Positions 5,661 through 6,599 of a stretch of DNA of 6,599 bases are shown here, piece by piece. Position 1 is the first letter of the stretch. Each line of letters begins with the position of its first letter. Source of the DNA: Oscillospiraceae bacterium (lineage in GTDB: Bacteria; Bacillota; Clostridia; Oscillospirales; Acutalibacteraceae); NCBI GenBank assembly GCA_029004655.1, contig JAQVYP010000098.1, positions 1 to 6,599 on the forward strand, given 5' to 3'. The position numbers were made by a program, and so were the translations under genes. The notes under the pieces are model-generated. The model had not been told where the DNA came from. It saw only the letters and a list, made by a program, of their open reading frames with translations, and did not search any database.

Positions 5661-5797
5661 AAATTGCCGAAAGTTTCGGATTAATCAAGATGTGCCTATT
5701 TAATAGGATATTTTGAAAATGCTCTTATAATTAACCGTGTGTAATTGTAAGTGTTTAACTTTTGGATTTTGGGGCGCACGGAGAAAAGGAGCTTAAA
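5661..5797 (+). promoter_or_regulatory. glyA 5' leader with possible secondary structure
   Basis: CCGAA/TTCGG (5667-5671 and 5675-5679) forms a tight hairpin at the very start. CCGTGTG (5735-5741) can pair with CGCACGG (5775-5781) as 7 bp with one G-U, enclosing 33 nt that include a small AAGT/ACTT stem. The closing strand ends 4 nt before the AAGGAG ribosome site (5786-5791), so folding could affect translation. I could not match it to the ZTP, THF, glycine or SAM riboswitch cores. Regulation is therefore only suggested. Confidence 0.35.
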
Positions 5798-6599
5798 ATG
5801 TATGGTGATATCATAGATACCATTGGATTTGTAAAAAATGCTGACGCTTCTGTTGGCGACGCAATGGAGGCAGAGCTTTTTCGTCAACAAAACAATATTG
5901 AGCTTATTGCTTCAGAAAACTTTGTTTCTCCTGCAGTAATGGCTGCAATGGGTTCAGTTTTAACAAATAAATATGCCGAGGGTTTACCGGGCAAAAGATA
6001 TTATGGCGGATGTCAATTTGTTGACGTTGTTGAGAATATAGCCAGAGATCGTGCAAAACAACTTTTCGGTGCCGATCACGCAAATGTTCAGCCTCACTCA
6101 GGCGCACAAGCAAATCAAGCTGTTTATTTTGCACTTTTACAGCCGGGCGATACCGTTATGGGTATGAGTCTTGCTCATGGCGGTCATTTAACTCATGGAT
6201 GTCCCGTAAACAGCTCAGGTAAACTCTATAATTTCGTGTCTTATGGTGTTGATGAAAACGGTTTTATTGATTATGATAAAATGCGTGAAATTGCACTCCA
6301 GTGCAAACCAAAAATGATTGTTGCCGGTGCTTCTGCTTATGCTCGCGAAATCAAGTTTGACAAGATTTCTGAGATTGCAAAAGAAGTAGGCGCAATATTT
6401 ATGGTCGACATGGCACACATTGCCGGTCTTGTTGCGGCGGGACTTCACCAGAGCCCTGTCCCATATGCTGATATTGTTACCACCACCACTCACAAAACTC
6501 TTCGTGGACCAAGAGGCGGAATGATTTTGTGCCGTGAAGAATATGCTGCCGCAATTGATAAGGCTGTTTTCCCAGGCAATCAAGGCGGTCCTTTGATGC
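5798..6599 (+). CDS. glyA: Serine hydroxymethyltransferase (partial, C-terminus off right edge)
   Basis: PLP enzyme converting serine plus tetrahydrofolate to glycine plus 5,10-methylene-tetrahydrofolate, the main one-carbon source in the cytosol. 267 codons are present out of about 410-420 usual. IELIASENF (34-42) and NKYAEG (57-62, with Tyr59 and Glu61 in the active site) are canonical. GKRYYGGC (65-72), QPHSGAQAN (98-106, cofactor phosphate site) and VDMAH (203-207, Asp204 to the pyridine nitrogen) follow. TTTTHKTLRGPRGG (228-241) carries Lys233, the Schiff-base lysine. Gln73 stands where E. coli has Glu in GGCEYVD. The ATG at 5798 follows AAGGAG at 6 nt. It is probably transcribed from its own promoter, not as part of the comM operon. 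The folate-binding C-terminal region is outside the window. Confidence 0.97.
   Translation, partial: MYGDIIDTIGFVKNADASVGDAMEAELFRQQNNIELIASENFVSPAVMAAMGSVLTNKYAEGLPGKRYYGGCQFVDVVENIARDRAKQLFGADHANVQPHSGAQANQAVYFALLQPGDTVMGMSLAHGGHLTHGCPVNSSGKLYNFVSYGVDENGFIDYDKMREIALQCKPKMIVAGASAYAREIKFDKISEIAKEVGAIFMVDMAHIAGLVAAGLHQSPVPYADIVTTTTHKTLRGPRGGMILCREEYAAAIDKAVFPGNQGGPLM

Noticed and set aside
5509..5703. Plus-strand 64-codon frame after the MIF-like gene
   Set aside because: It overlaps the DUF3006-like gene in another frame, then runs through the glyA promoter; it has no ribosome site and the predicted protein is biased to Ile, Leu, Arg and Cys.
5735..5781. Known riboswitch (ZTP, THF, glycine, SAM) upstream of glyA
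   Set aside because: None of the conserved core sequences of these classes could be found; only generic pairing is visible.
5904..6583. Two minus-strand frames of 76 and 122 codons
   Set aside because: Both are antisense to glyA, which is certain from its motifs.

Overview
The window looks like chromosomal DNA from an AT-rich, low-GC Gram-positive anaerobe, most likely a Clostridia/Oscillospiraceae-type gut bacterium. This is inferred from the AT-rich intergenic DNA, Bacillota-style GGAGG ribosome sites, TTG starts, a PduL-type phosphotransacylase and a clostridial-looking set of housekeeping genes. No tRNA, rRNA, CRISPR array or insertion sequence was recognised.

Left part (1-2086): a family 4-type uracil-DNA glycosylase gene leaves the window on the minus strand. 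It is divergent from a plus-strand pair, pduL (phosphate acyltransferase) and hemW (radical SAM haem chaperone-like), whose coding regions are 4 nt apart. Back-to-back promoter candidates lie between the divergent genes.

Middle part (2087-3478): a minus-strand two-gene operon encodes an XRE-type HTH regulator and an 82-residue protein. The small protein looks like a free-standing relative of the regulator's C-terminal domain. Upstream of the regulator is about 590 bp without a conventional gene, and this is the most unusual part of the window. It holds a near-consensus leftward promoter (3261-3288), a 91-codon stop-free minus-strand stretch with no plausible start, a perfect 15-bp inverted repeat whose loop sequence recurs 79 bp away, and a second perfect 13-bp inverted repeat in the comM leader. 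A long regulatory leader or an unrecognised non-coding RNA would explain the first group; a decayed gene is the alternative.

Right part (3479-6599): comM/yifB (MoxR/Mg-chelatase-like AAA+ ATPase), a MIF/tautomerase-family protein and a 59-residue DUF3006-like protein form a tight plus-strand operon. Then glyA (serine hydroxymethyltransferase) follows with its own consensus promoter and a leader of about 137 nt with possible secondary structure. It runs off the right edge. Three genes are missed or mis-started by a naive ORF scan: the two genes cut by the edges and the 59-residue gene. Three others (hemW, comM, the MIF-like gene) need their starts moved downstream.
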